Assembly (NCBI GenBank): GCA_024102975.1
Contig: JAGFJD010000445.1
Location: 1 to 64,000 of the forward strand
Source: Phaeodactylibacter sp.
Lineage (GTDB): Bacteria; Bacteroidota; Bacteroidia; Chitinophagales; Saprospiraceae
Length of the DNA: 64,000 nt
Reading direction: 5' to 3'
Shown here piece after piece: positions 44,081 to 53,412 of the stretch. Made by a program: the position numbers and the translations under genes. The notes under the pieces were generated by a model. That model was not told the DNA's origin and made no database searches. It saw nothing but the letters and a program-made list of their open reading frames with translations. Each line of letters opens with the position of its first letter. The first letter of the stretch is position 1.

Positions 44081-44608
44081 TTAATGTCCGGATTGGCGCC
44101 GGATGGCCAGGTCGCTGTAAGAAACCTCGACGAGGTCCTCGTCTTTTATTTTGAATAAATTGAGGTAGTACTGGCACTGCCGGCGCAGTTTTTCTTCCCC
44201 GATGCTCCCATCCCGGTCGATTGCTTCTATCTCGACGAAGCTGCCGAGGTGTTGCACCTCGTCGATGTGGAACTTCACATTTTCGATAAAGTAAATCTGC
44301 CGGCGCTTGGAGACTACTGCGAGTACGCCAAGAGCGGCAGTGAGTACTTCTTTGAGGCCATCGCGCGATGGCGTTTTGTAGAGGGAGATATCCGACCGTT
44401 TGGGGCCGGCCAGGTCGTTGCGGAAGTAATGGATCAGGGCGTTCTCGATGTTTCCTTCCCGCAGTTTGAGCCGTCCGTTGGGCACGTTGAAGTAGGTGTC
44501 GGTCTGGTGGTCCGTCCCGATGAATTCGGCTTGCTGTTTGTCGAGCAGGTCGCGAATTTCTTCGGGATGGCTGCACCGGGCCTTGATCTCTATATTGATT
44601 CGTTGCAT
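44081..44608 (-). CDS. CYTH domain protein (class IV adenylate cyclase-like)
   Basis: A 175-residue CYTH-fold protein. The N-terminal strand carries NIEIKARC (an ExK-type version of the ExExK phosphate-binding motif), then TDTYFNVPNGRLKLREG, HYFRNDLAGPKRSDI, VVSKRRQIYFIENVKFHIDE and FVEIEAIDRDG, in which acidic residues coordinate metals. The family includes class IV adenylate cyclases, thiamine triphosphatases and inorganic triphosphatases; the substrate is not settled here. Its ATG overlaps the last base of the upstream TPR-CHAT gene stop, so translation of the two is coupled and they may work together. Confidence 0.85.
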   Translation of the reverse strand: MQRINIEIKARCSHPEEIRDLLDKQQAEFIGTDHQTDTYFNVPNGRLKLREGNIENALIHYFRNDLAGPKRSDISLYKTPSRDGLKEVLTAALGVLAVVSKRRQIYFIENVKFHIDEVQHLGSFVEIEAIDRDGSIGEEKLRRQCQYYLNLFKIKDEDLVEVSYSDLAIRRQSGH

Positions 44609-47478
44609 CAGCTGGGTTTTCTTTTGGCGAAACGCAGCGACAAAAATACAAATAGCCCAATTAACAATGCGTATACCCAGGCGGGAAATATTTGCCCGCT
44701 GACGGCTATCGGGGCCATATCGCCGGTAAGGGTGAAAGCCGCCCAGAAGAAGGGGTGAGCGTGCATGGCGCCGGGCTGGGAGATGAACTGCAGTTTAGCG
44801 GCCCGGAGCGCTTCGTCTTTGGGGCGCCCGTCTTTCAGTTGTTGGTAAAAAGACGCCATCAGTGCCGCCGATTCCCGGTCGCTTACCCGCCACAATGTGG
44901 TAGCCAGGCTTTTTGCCCCGGCATAGGAGAATCCCCGGGCGATGCTGATCACTCCTTCCCCCCGCCTCAGCTCGCCCACGCCGGATTCGCAGGCGCTGAT
45001 CACGACCAGGTCTGCCTGCAGGCGCAGGGAGTAAAGGTCTTTGGCGTAGAGCAGTTCGTTTTGAAGGGTGTCGGGCACTTCGGCGAAAGCCAGGTAGGAG
45101 TATTCGCCCTCCTCGTCGTTGGCTTTGGCGTGTGTAGCCAGGTGTATGATACTGTAGTAGGGCGCATCGGCCAGGAAGCGTTCGCGGGTGGCGTCCGTTC
45201 CCTTGTAGACACGGGTGCGCAACAGCCGCTTGATGGCCTGTACTTCTTTTACATTGCCTGTCAGCCTGCCCAGGTTGCGGCGGCGGGAAGCCAGCGAGGT
45301 GTCCTGTCCGGGCGGGTCGCTGAAGGAGGGGGCAAAGGCGAGGACCCAACGGCGGCGGGCCGCATAGGCAGCGGTTTTCATTTCCTGGAGCAACCGGGCA
45401 GAGTGGGCGTAGCTGATCTGGAAGTCCCGGATCAGATAGGGATACGACGAGAAGTTTCGGAATGCCGGGCCGGCAGCTTCCCGCAGCAAGGCTTCAAAAG
45501 GCACATACTCCAGTATGCCGTCCGGAACGATGATGAGGCGCTCCGGCAACAGGTGGGCCACCGGTTGCACCAGGCTTTGATATAGCTGGTATCCATAGGC
45601 GGCGTATTGCTCCGCCAGCGAATCCTCCTGCGACTGGCTCCACCCGTAAATGCTTTCCCGAAAGCCGAGCACAGCTTCGGCCAGGCCTTTTTCCTTCGGT
45701 TTTTTTACGATTGACACGTCCCCCTGCCGGATAACGAACAGGAACAGATGATCGTCTCCCAGAAAATACTGCAGCAAGGCCTGGCCGGGCGCCAGCAGCC
45801 CTTCCTGTATTTCCCGGGGCGCCAGCGGGGCTGCCGGATACCGGAGCCGGTGCTCCTTCGGATGTTGCCGCCGAATGGAATCCATAACCTGGTGGTACGC
45901 CTGCTTGAGGTTGAAAATCTCGCTGTTGAGTTCGTGAACTTCCGGGCCGCCATCTCCACCTTGCTGCAGTTCATATCGACGGTTTTCCCGCTCAATGATG
46001 GCCTTTTTCAGCCGGTTCTCTTCTTCCTGCAAACTTTCCGGAATTGCGGAAGCAAGAACGGCCCCCGCCATCTGCATGGCTTCCTTCAATAACAAAGCCT
46101 TGCTGCGCTCCGCATAACCAAACGCCTGCTCCAGGTATAAAAGGCTGTCCGATTCCTGATACAGGTGGTACTTGCAGTTGATCGCCGCCTCGAAAATGTA
46201 ATAAAACCGCTCCAGCAAATACTGCTTCGACCCCGGCTCGGTGAAAGTGCTGTTGATGTACTCGATCAGCTCGATGCAAAGGTCAAACCAGTACGAGGCT
46301 TCGTGCAGCTGGCTCTTCCCCCATCCTGCTTCATAGGCTTTTTGATGGTTCTTGGCTTTGAAGTAGAGGGTGATGAGGAGGTCATCAAGGGTATTCTTGT
46401 GATTTTCAAAGGGATGGTCTGATTTTTTGTCAAATTCTAAAACTTCAAAACATCTATTCATGTATATTTCTGCTAACTTAAATCTTTTCAGGTTTGTATA
46501 ACAAGCAGCAATTTTGGAATAGACATTTGCAACATAACCATTTTCCTGGTCGCCTAATATCTCAAAGATTTCCACTACTTTTTGGAATTTACTAATGGCT
46601 TTTTCATATTCCTTAAAGTAGTAATGAGTATTCCCAATAAGATCGATCGAATAGGCAACTCGTTTAGAATGATTACCAAATAATTGTTTACATAGAATCA
46701 ATTCTTCATTAAAACTTCGTATCGCTTTTTCATAATCATCAAAATAATTATATGCTCTCCCTTTCTTTTCGAGAATACTAATCATTTTTTTATCTCTATC
46801 AGGGTATGGAAGTTTTTTTGCATGGGAGGTTGCCTTATCAAGGTGTTCTAGCGAAGAAGATTTTTTCCCAAGAAACTTGTAGCATTCTCCCATTGAAATG
46901 TGGATATCTGCAAGGTTTTCCCTTGGGCAATCGCTTGATTCATAGCAAATTGCCAATAGCTTATTAAAACAATCTATGGCCAGTACGTGGTCATTCAATC
47001 GGTTATAGGTTTTGCCCAAGGCTGCATAGAGTTTCACCAGAGTTTCACCACTAATAGGAGAAACAGGATTAGAGTTAAAGATATTTAAAGCTAATTTATA
47101 AGCATTTAATGCATCCTGCCACCTTCTTTCCTTTGAAAAAGAAAATCCTTTTAAAAAAAACAATTCAAATAACTCTTCATCAAATTTAGATAAACCTACT
47201 GCATTAAAAAGCAGTTCTGTATCTTCTAGCCAATAAAGGGCTTCTTTATATTTTTTCTCGTCAGTTAAACAAATTGCGATTTGCACCTTTCGAGATAGAA
47301 CTTCTTCCTGTTCTTCTTCTAAAAAGTTTTCTTCTTTTATGATTTTATTTATCCAAGATTGGTAATGTGATAATGAATCTGAAGAGCAAGTAAATGCATT
47401 CTCCGGTTGAGAATTTTGCTGAAACGTTTTGAAAGGAGAGATCAACAGGAATATGGATAAAATTGGTACAGGTCCCAT
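44608..47478 (-). CDS. TPR repeat - CHAT domain protein
   Basis: 956 residues. A signal-like N terminus (MGPVPILSIFLLISPF) is followed by TPR helices through about residue 420 (e.g. AYNYFDDYEKAIRSFNEELI, NTHYYFKEYEKAISKFQKVV), a helical middle region, and a C-terminal CHAT domain with His783 (HLATHA) and Cys830 (SACESG). A last membrane helix lies at about 931-949. The TPR-CHAT pairing is widespread and suggests a protease-like effector with a peptide-binding sensor. The part above about 46420 is visibly AT-rich and AT-ending in codons, unlike the GC-rich CHAT half, suggesting a mosaic origin. It is coupled to the CYTH gene downstream. Confidence 0.9.
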   Translation of the reverse strand: MGPVPILSIFLLISPFKTFQQNSQPENAFTCSSDSLSHYQSWINKIIKEENFLEEEQEEVLSRKVQIAICLTDEKKYKEALYWLEDTELLFNAVGLSKFDEELFELFFLKGFSFSKERRWQDALNAYKLALNIFNSNPVSPISGETLVKLYAALGKTYNRLNDHVLAIDCFNKLLAICYESSDCPRENLADIHISMGECYKFLGKKSSSLEHLDKATSHAKKLPYPDRDKKMISILEKKGRAYNYFDDYEKAIRSFNEELILCKQLFGNHSKRVAYSIDLIGNTHYYFKEYEKAISKFQKVVEIFEILGDQENGYVANVYSKIAACYTNLKRFKLAEIYMNRCFEVLEFDKKSDHPFENHKNTLDDLLITLYFKAKNHQKAYEAGWGKSQLHEASYWFDLCIELIEYINSTFTEPGSKQYLLERFYYIFEAAINCKYHLYQESDSLLYLEQAFGYAERSKALLLKEAMQMAGAVLASAIPESLQEEENRLKKAIIERENRRYELQQGGDGGPEVHELNSEIFNLKQAYHQVMDSIRRQHPKEHRLRYPAAPLAPREIQEGLLAPGQALLQYFLGDDHLFLFVIRQGDVSIVKKPKEKGLAEAVLGFRESIYGWSQSQEDSLAEQYAAYGYQLYQSLVQPVAHLLPERLIIVPDGILEYVPFEALLREAAGPAFRNFSSYPYLIRDFQISYAHSARLLQEMKTAAYAARRRWVLAFAPSFSDPPGQDTSLASRRRNLGRLTGNVKEVQAIKRLLRTRVYKGTDATRERFLADAPYYSIIHLATHAKANDEEGEYSYLAFAEVPDTLQNELLYAKDLYSLRLQADLVVISACESGVGELRRGEGVISIARGFSYAGAKSLATTLWRVSDRESAALMASFYQQLKDGRPKDEALRAAKLQFISQPGAMHAHPFFWAAFTLTGDMAPIAVSGQIFPAWVYALLIGLFVFLSLRFAKRKPS

Positions 47479-48065
47479 CTTTTTGTCAAAAAATTAACAT
47501 TTTTTTTTGTGAAGTCATTAAAAAAATATCTCCGTGCATGAAAAGTTGGGTAAAGACTCAAAGATAACGACTCAAGACAAAGCATTCGGCATAGGATTCC
47601 TGCAAAGCCCTCAACGCCAAATCCGCGCGGTTTGGTATCCAAGCACTATCCTTGGTTTTACAAAATTAAAGTCTGGTTTTTCATTTGGGGATAACCAAGG
47701 CCTAACGACCTACCCTGGCAATGGATTATCAGCCCTACGGGATTATGGCCTTCCAATGCCGGTCCTGGGATCACCAAAGGCAGCTACGTAATCTGTTACT
47801 ATCAGGATTTTTCATTTCTTACTACAGCCAGTTTGAGTTGTCCAGGTGGATATTTGTTGAGAAGATGCGGAAGATGGCTGCAATGAGTTGATCATAGAGA
47901 TGATAGCTTAATGTGCGGCAGAGAAGCAATAGCGTCAGATATTCAACGCGTTTTCTGTTTTCCGGAAGAGCTATCGGTTAAATGTTTTGCAATCGGGAAA
48001 AAAAATAGCTTCTCTTCCACTTAAAGGGAAGAGAAGCTAAAGTTAGAGATAGAAGAAAAATTGGG
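47479..48065. other. AT-rich intergenic region with decayed sequence, no clear gene
   Basis: About 590 nt between the TPR-CHAT start and the end of rpsA. An 85-codon frame (47534-47791, plus strand) and a shorter overlapping frame have no recognisable family or start context. The AT-rich composition of the TPR half of the neighbouring gene continues into it. The rpsA terminator lies at 47998-48039. Confidence 0.5.
47998..48039 (-). terminator. Intrinsic terminator of rpsA
   Basis: On the minus strand a 13-bp stem, 48039-48027 with 48018-48006 (TAGCTTCTCTTCC and its complement), is followed by eight T. It starts 27 nt after the rpsA stop codon. Confidence 0.88.
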
Positions 48066-50264
48066 CTATTTGTCTTCTTCTTCTGATTCCTTATTATCTT
48101 CTTCGTCATTATCCTGGTCCTGCAGCTGCTCCTTCAACTCCGAAAAAGCGGCCAAATCGCCGAGGGTTGACTTTTCGACGGAGGACTGCGTCTTTTTGAC
48201 GGCGCGGCTGGTACGTCGGCGTTCTTCCTGTTTTTCTTTGCGGACCTCCTGTTCGGCTTCGCGTTCGATATCTTCGCGGTAGCGGAGGTGGGAAACCAGG
48301 ATGCGCTTGTCGTCGCGGTTGAATTCGATGACTTTGACGGTCAGCACCTCATCCACTTCGGCCAGTTGGCCGTCTTCCTTGCGGATGTGTTTGATCGGGG
48401 CGAAGGCTTCCAGGCCGTAGGGCATCTGTACGATGGCGCCCCGGTCGTCGCGGCGGACGATGGTGGCCTCGTGGTAAGAGCCGACGGGGAATACGTTTTC
48501 GAATGTATCCCAGGGGTTCTCTTCCAGTTGCTTATGGCCGAGGGAGAGCTTGCGGTTGTCCTTGTCGATCTCGAGGATCATGATATCGATCGTCTCACCT
48601 ACCCTGGTGAATTCCGAGGGGTGGGAGAAGCGCTTGGTCCACGACAGGTCGGAGATGTGGATCATGCCGCCGATGCCTTCCTGCAGTTCGACAAATACGC
48701 CATAGGGGGTGAGGTTTTTGACCTCGCCGCTGTGGCGGCTGCCTTCGGGGAAGCGCACTTCGATGTCGCTCCAGGGGTCCTTGGACAGTTGTTTGATGGA
48801 GAGGGACATCTTGCGGTCGTCGCGGTCGATGGTCACCACTTTGGCCTCGTACTCCTGCCCCAGCTTGAAGAACTCGCGGGCGTTGATCGGCTGGTTGCTC
48901 CAGCTCACCTCGGACACGTGGATGAGGCCTTCCACGCCGGGCTGTATTTCCAGGAAGGCGCCATAGTCCTCGATGTTGACGATCTTGCCTTTGACGACGG
49001 ACCCTTCCCTGATCTCTTCGCTGAGGACCTCCCACGGGTGGGGTTGCAGCTGCTTGAGGCCGAGGGATATCCGCTTCTTGTTCTCGTCGAAGTCGAGCAC
49101 AACCACGTTGATCTTCTGGTTGAGCGACAGCACCTCGCTGGGGTGGCTGATGCGGCCCCAGGAAATGTCGGTGATGTACAGGAGGCCGTCTACGCCGCCC
49201 AGGTCGAGGAAGGCGCCGAAGTCCGTAATGTTCTTGACGAGGCCTTCGAGAACCTGCCCTTTTTCGAGGCTGGCAATGATGGCTTCGCGCTGCTCCTGCA
49301 GGTCGCTTTCGATGAGGGCTTTATGGGAGACCACGGCGTTCTTGATCTGCTCGTTGATCTTGACCACTCTGAACTCCATCGTCTTGCCGACGTATGAATC
49401 GTAATCGATGATGGGCTTAATGTCGATCTGGGAACCCGGGAGAAAAGTCTCCAGGCCACCGCAGTCGACGATCAGGCCGCCTTTGGTCTTGCTGATCACC
49501 GTGCCTTTCAGTACCGTCCTGTTCTCATAAGAGTCGACGATGTTCTCCCAGGCGCGCAGCAGTTTGGCCTTGCGGCGGGAGAGTACCAGCTGTCCGCGGG
49601 CGTCTTCCTGTTGTTCGACGTAAACTTCAACTTCGTCACCGACGGCCAGGTCGGGGTTCTCGCGAAATTCGGAAAGGGAGACCAGTCCGTCGGACTTGAA
49701 GTTGATATCCAGGACGACATCGCCGTCGTGGATGGACGTCACCTTGCCCTTTACGATCTCGTTTTCAAATACGGAAGTCAGCGTGGACTCGTATTGTTCC
49801 GTGTACTTCTCGACTTCTTCTTCGCTGTAGGAAGAACCCAGCCCGGATTTGTTCCCGACCGACCAGTCGAAATCATCGTGAGCGGTTTCGGCGATTACGG
49901 TTTCCTCTTCCGGCAATTCGATCTCTTCATCTTCATCTTCCTCCTCTTCCTCGCCATCGTCGGATGCTTCCACCTCTTCCTCTTCTGCCTCCACCTCTTC
50001 CTCTTCGGAATCTTCCTCTTCGGTTTCGACTTCTTCCCCGGCAGCCGGAGCGGCTACCTGCTCTTCTTCTGCTTCCTCCGTTTCAGCAGCCGGAGTTTCC
50101 TCCGCAGCTTCTTCTGCAACGGGCGCCTCTTCCTGTACCGGTTCTTCCGGGGCTTCTTCTTTGGCTTCAACGGCGGGCGCCGTTTCCTCCACCGGTTGTT
50201 CTACCGGCTGTTCTTCGGGCGTTTCCTGCCCTTCTTGTTCGATGTCTTTGTTGTCATCCAGCAT
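48066..50264 (-). CDS. rpsA: 30S ribosomal protein S1
   Basis: 732 residues. An acidic N-terminal extension of about 150 residues (Glu-rich, with EEETVIAETAHDDFDW at its end) precedes six S1 RNA-binding domains, for example KGKVTSIHDGDVVLDINFKS, LEGLVKNITDFGAFLDLGG, KGKIVNIEDYGAFLEIQPG and SGEVKNLTPYGVFVELQEG. The C-terminal tail is basic then acidic. S1 binds mRNA on the 30S subunit and matters particularly in phyla with few Shine-Dalgarno sites. The acidic extension is typical of Bacteroidota S1. Monocistronic, with its own promoter and terminator. Confidence 0.96.
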   Translation of the reverse strand: MLDDNKDIEQEGQETPEEQPVEQPVEETAPAVEAKEEAPEEPVQEEAPVAEEAAEETPAAETEEAEEEQVAAPAAGEEVETEEEDSEEEEVEAEEEEVEASDDGEEEEEDEDEEIELPEEETVIAETAHDDFDWSVGNKSGLGSSYSEEEVEKYTEQYESTLTSVFENEIVKGKVTSIHDGDVVLDINFKSDGLVSLSEFRENPDLAVGDEVEVYVEQQEDARGQLVLSRRKAKLLRAWENIVDSYENRTVLKGTVISKTKGGLIVDCGGLETFLPGSQIDIKPIIDYDSYVGKTMEFRVVKINEQIKNAVVSHKALIESDLQEQREAIIASLEKGQVLEGLVKNITDFGAFLDLGGVDGLLYITDISWGRISHPSEVLSLNQKINVVVLDFDENKKRISLGLKQLQPHPWEVLSEEIREGSVVKGKIVNIEDYGAFLEIQPGVEGLIHVSEVSWSNQPINAREFFKLGQEYEAKVVTIDRDDRKMSLSIKQLSKDPWSDIEVRFPEGSRHSGEVKNLTPYGVFVELQEGIGGMIHISDLSWTKRFSHPSEFTRVGETIDIMILEIDKDNRKLSLGHKQLEENPWDTFENVFPVGSYHEATIVRRDDRGAIVQMPYGLEAFAPIKHIRKEDGQLAEVDEVLTVKVIEFNRDDKRILVSHLRYREDIEREAEQEVRKEKQEERRRTSRAVKKTQSSVEKSTLGDLAAFSELKEQLQDQDNDEEDNKESEEEDK

Positions 50265-50306
50265 TGAAAGAATGCTTTTTTGGTTAACGAATATTTTTTA
50301 GCGGGG

Positions 50307-50337
50307 CAAAGGTACGGGAATTCTGCTGCAATAGAAA
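50307..50337 (-). promoter_or_regulatory. Bacteroidota promoter for rpsA
   Basis: On the minus strand, TACCTTTG (50314-50307) matches TAnnTTTG exactly, with TTTC (50337-50334) 19 nt upstream. Transcription would start about 40 nt before the rpsA ATG. Confidence 0.65.
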
Positions 50338-50435
50338 ATATATTTTAGAAAAAGGCGCTGAATATTAGAAGGTTAAAGGCATTGAGCTGAAAATTCTTAT
50401 TTTAGCGCAAATTACTGAACAAAACGAAGAGTTAT

Positions 50436-52118
50436 ATGAGCGATCAACGCCCCTGGCTGAAACAATACCCCCATGGCGTTCCGGCCAATATCAACCCGGA
50501 TGCTTATGCCACCCTGGTAGAACTGTTTGAGGAAACCTTTGAAAAGTACAGGAAGAAGCCCGCCTTTTCCTGTATGGGCAAGGAGATCACATTTGACCAG
50601 GTCGACAAGCAATCCAGGAGTTTCGGCGCTTACCTGCAATCCCGGGGGTTGGAGCCGGGCGACAAGATCGCCATCATGATGCCCAACCTGCTGCAGTATC
50701 CCATCGTATTGTTCGGCGCGCTGCGGGCCGGGCTGGTTGTCGTCAATACGAACCCCCTCTATACCCCCCGGGAGATGCGGCACCAGTTTTCCGACTCGGG
50801 CGCAAAGGCAGTCGTCATCGCCGAGAACTTCGCCGCCAACCTGGAGCGAATCCTGGCCGATACCAATATTAAAACGGTAATCCCCACCAGCATCGGCGAA
50901 ATGCTCGGCTTCCCGAAAAAACAGATCGTCAACTTTGTGGTGCGCAACATTCGCAAGATGGTGCCCAGGTACAACATCCCCAACACCGTTACCTTTACCG
51001 AAGCTGTAAACCAGGGCAAGCGGTTTTCGCTCAAGGAACACAAAGGCTCTGCCGATGATGTCATCCTGTTGCAGTATACCGGCGGCACCACCGGTGTCTC
51101 CAAGGGGGCTATGCTGACCAACCGCAACCTGGTGGCCAACATGCTGCAAATCCGTGCATGGATGATGCCTTTCCTCAAAGAAGGGGAGGAAATCGCCCTT
51201 TGCCCGCTTCCGATGTACCACGTATTTGCCTTTACCGTCAACTGCCTGGCCCTGATGAGCATTGGCACCTTGTCGGTGCTGGTCACCAATGCGCGCGACC
51301 TCAGCTCGGTGATCAAGGCCATGAAGGATTATCCGGTATCCCTGATGACCGGAGTGAATACTTTGTTCAATGCCCTGGCCAATCACAAAGACTTCGGCAC
51401 GGTAGACTTCAGCAGCCTTAAAGTAACCGTGGGCGGGGCAATGGCCGTGCAGCGCCCCGTTGCCGAACAGTGGCAAAAGCTGACCGGCTGCCCGCTCTCC
51501 GAAGGCTACGGCATGACGGAAGCCTCGCCGGTAGTGACCACCAACCCGCTCGACAATACCGGCCGCCTGGGCACCATCGGGCTGCCCATCCCGTCCACCG
51601 ACGTGCGCATCGTCGACGACCACGGCAACATCCTGGGACCCAACCAGGCGGGCGAGCTCCAGGTCAAAGGGCCGCAGGTCATGAAGGGCTATTACAACCG
51701 CCCGGAAGATACGGCCAATACTATCGTGGACGGATGGCTGAAGACCGGCGACGTGGCCATGGCCACCGATGACGGCTTCTTCCAGATCGTCGACCGCCAG
51801 AAAGATATGATACTCGTTTCCGGCTTCAACGTATATCCCAACGAGATCGAGGAATACGTCGCCTCCCACCCCAAAGTGCTGGAGTGCGCCGCCATCGGCA
51901 TCCCCGATGAGAAATCGGGAGAGGTGGTTAAGCTATTCGTCGTAAAAAAGGAGAAAAGCCTCAATGATAAGGAGATCATCGGCTACTGCCGCGAAGGCCT
52001 GACCAACTATAAGATTCCCAGGCAGGTGGAGTTTCGCGACGAGCTGCCCAAGACGAACGTGGGCAAGATACTGAGGCGCAAGCTGCGGGAGGAGGAGATG
52101 GCGAAAAGGAAGGGCTGA
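50436..52118 (+). CDS. fadD: Long-chain fatty-acid-CoA ligase (AMP-binding)
   Basis: A 560-residue ANL-superfamily ligase. The adenylation motif is LLQYTGGTTGVSKGAMLTN, with later GYGMTEASPVV, GWLKTGDVAM (hinge/aspartate) and DRQKDMILVSGFNVYPNEIE, and the catalytic lysine region LPKTNVGKILRRKL near the C terminus. These point to FadD-type acyl-CoA synthetases that activate long-chain fatty acids through an acyl-adenylate. The length and order are normal. It has no close operon partners; an upstream TATTTTAG could be a -7 box. A repeat-rich spacer follows. Confidence 0.92.
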   Translation: MSDQRPWLKQYPHGVPANINPDAYATLVELFEETFEKYRKKPAFSCMGKEITFDQVDKQSRSFGAYLQSRGLEPGDKIAIMMPNLLQYPIVLFGALRAGLVVVNTNPLYTPREMRHQFSDSGAKAVVIAENFAANLERILADTNIKTVIPTSIGEMLGFPKKQIVNFVVRNIRKMVPRYNIPNTVTFTEAVNQGKRFSLKEHKGSADDVILLQYTGGTTGVSKGAMLTNRNLVANMLQIRAWMMPFLKEGEEIALCPLPMYHVFAFTVNCLALMSIGTLSVLVTNARDLSSVIKAMKDYPVSLMTGVNTLFNALANHKDFGTVDFSSLKVTVGGAMAVQRPVAEQWQKLTGCPLSEGYGMTEASPVVTTNPLDNTGRLGTIGLPIPSTDVRIVDDHGNILGPNQAGELQVKGPQVMKGYYNRPEDTANTIVDGWLKTGDVAMATDDGFFQIVDRQKDMILVSGFNVYPNEIEEYVASHPKVLECAAIGIPDEKSGEVVKLFVVKKEKSLNDKEIIGYCREGLTNYKIPRQVEFRDELPKTNVGKILRRKLREEEMAKRKG

Positions 52119-52131
52119 TCGAGGACAGGTC

Positions 52132-52310
52132 ATTGGTTATTACTGCGGCCGGGCGGGGGCTGGTTATTGGTTATTACAGGGGTTTTATGGAACCTGGTTA
52201 TTGGTTATTCTGGCTACCTGAAGCCGGTGGTGTCATTCTGCACAATAACCTGCTCCCGCTCGAAGAGCCGGGAGCTTCATAATCAACAACCCTTCATAAC
52301 CAATAACTCC
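52132..52310. repeat. Multiple TTGGTTA-unit inverted repeats
   Basis: Three left arms with 7-nt register occur: ATTGGTTATTA (52132), TGGTTAT-TGGTTAT (52161-52176) and CTGGTTA-TTGGTTA (52194-52210). Right arms with AATAACC, ATCAACAACCC and CATAACCAATAAC occur at 52242-52250, 52280-52292 and 52295-52307. It fills most of the 261-nt gap between fadD and the RidA-like gene; no gene is seen. Confidence 0.65.
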
Positions 52311-52379
52311 TTCCCATCCGCAAATACAAAATCCCGAAATACCTGTACCATCCAAATCAAAAGCTTAAACTTCCATAAA

Positions 52380-52802
52380 ATGCCTTCCAAAAAAATAGAC
52401 GCCGCCAACGCCCCCAAGCCCGTCGGCCTGTACCCCCACGCCCGCCGCGCGGGCAATCTGCTGTTCCTCTCCGGCATCGGCCCCCGCGACCCGGAGACGG
52501 ACGGCGTGCCCGGCCTAAAGCAAAGCCCCTCGGGCAACTATACCGAGTTTGACTTCGAAGCGCAGTGCCACTCCGTTTTCCGGAACGTGCGCCTCGTGCT
52601 GGAAGCCAGCGGCGCCCGCTGGGAAAACCTGGTGGATGTGACCGTCTTCCTGACCGACATGCAGCGCGACTTCCATACCTACAACCGCATTTACGCAGAG
52701 TACTTTAAAGACAACCAGCCCTGCCGGACGACGGTGGGCATTGATGCGCTGCCAACGCCGATAGCTATAGAGCTGAAGTGTATAGCCGTTCTGGAATCCT
52801 GA
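52380..52802 (+). CDS. RidA family protein, 2-aminomuconate deaminase-like
   Basis: A 140-residue YjgF/RidA-fold protein. HARRAGNLLFLSGIGPRDPE, QCHSVFRNVRLVLEASGARW, VDVTVFLTDMQRDFHTYNRI and CRTTVGIDALPTPIAIELKC closely follow the pattern of 2-aminomuconate deaminases of tryptophan/aminobenzoate breakdown, which are a branch of the family. The canonical RidA arginine (R in NQPCRTTVG) is present, consistent with enamine/imine deaminase chemistry. No other pathway genes are nearby, so a general imine deaminase role remains possible. The start at 52380 matches the family; 71 upstream codons are repeat-derived. Confidence 0.85.
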   Translation: MPSKKIDAANAPKPVGLYPHARRAGNLLFLSGIGPRDPETDGVPGLKQSPSGNYTEFDFEAQCHSVFRNVRLVLEASGARWENLVDVTVFLTDMQRDFHTYNRIYAEYFKDNQPCRTTVGIDALPTPIAIELKCIAVLES

Positions 52803-52879
52803 TGTCATGGCCGTCTGGGCAATGGCCGGGCGGCTCCGGAAGACGGGAATAACCGGCCAGTTGTCTCCCGTCGGCGGCA

Positions 52880-53266
52880 TCAGTTCAACCGCATCGGCGC
52901 CACCATCCGAAACTGCGGAATGCCCACCTGAAATTCCTTGCTGTCCACATCGCGGCGCATGAGGTAGGCGCCGTGCATGCGGCCGATGCCGGTGGTGAGG
53001 TCACACCAGGACGCGTATTCGTGTTTCTGGCCGGGAGCAAGCACCGGCTGCTGCCCGATGACCCCTTCCCCTTCCACCTCGCGGATGGTGCCGTTGGAAT
53101 CCCAGATGAACCAGTGGCGGCGCAGCAACTGCACCGTATCGGTGCCGAGGTTCTCTATAGTAATATGGTATGCGAAGATGTAACGATTGAGGGCCGGGCG
53201 GGAGTAAGCGGCCTGGTAGGAGGGCGTTACGGTGACCTTTATGCCTTCGGTGATGAGGGTTTCCAT
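52880..53266 (-). CDS. apaG: ApaG (FN3-like) domain protein
   Basis: 128 residues, a single ApaG domain with a fibronectin-III-like beta fold: GIKVTVTPSYQAAYSRPALN, RYIFAYHITIENLGTDTVQL, RRHWFIWDSNGTIREVEGEG, VIGQQPVLAPGQKHEYASWC and GRMHGAYLMRRD. The family (historically linked to Co2+/Mg2+ efflux and dinucleotide tetraphosphate metabolism) has no firmly established function. The length is normal. It lies downstream of gmk on the same strand, separated by an octamer-unit inverted repeat. Confidence 0.93.
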   Translation of the reverse strand: METLITEGIKVTVTPSYQAAYSRPALNRYIFAYHITIENLGTDTVQLLRRHWFIWDSNGTIREVEGEGVIGQQPVLAPGQKHEYASWCDLTTGIGRMHGAYLMRRDVDSKEFQVGIPQFRMVAPMRLN

Positions 53267-53296
53267 TACATTACTGTCCTTTTTTGTAACTATTTA

Positions 53297-53401
53297 GGTT
53301 TTATGGTATTTCGGTGTTATGGTTTTACGGTTGGCACAAAGCGGGCCCTGAGATGGCTTGGCCGCAACACCGGAACACCATAACACCGCCAAACCTAAAC
53401 C
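53297..53401. repeat. Inverted repeat with tandem 8-nt units
   Basis: The left arm is GGTTTTAT-GGTATTTC-GGTGTTAT-GGTTTTAC (53297-53328). The right arm (53364-53401), reverse-complemented, is GGTTTA-GGTTTGGC-GGTGTTAT-GGTGTTCC-GGTGTTGC, in the same octamer register. The loop contains GCGGGCCCTGAG. It lies between gmk and apaG, 12 nt from the gmk stop. Confidence 0.85.
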
Positions 53402-53412
53402 GTTATTCTTTT

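Noticed and set aside
47534..47791. An 85-codon plus-strand frame in the AT-rich gap
   Set aside because: No domain, no promoter match and no neighbours on the same strand. A shorter overlapping frame is equally good, so neither is convincing.
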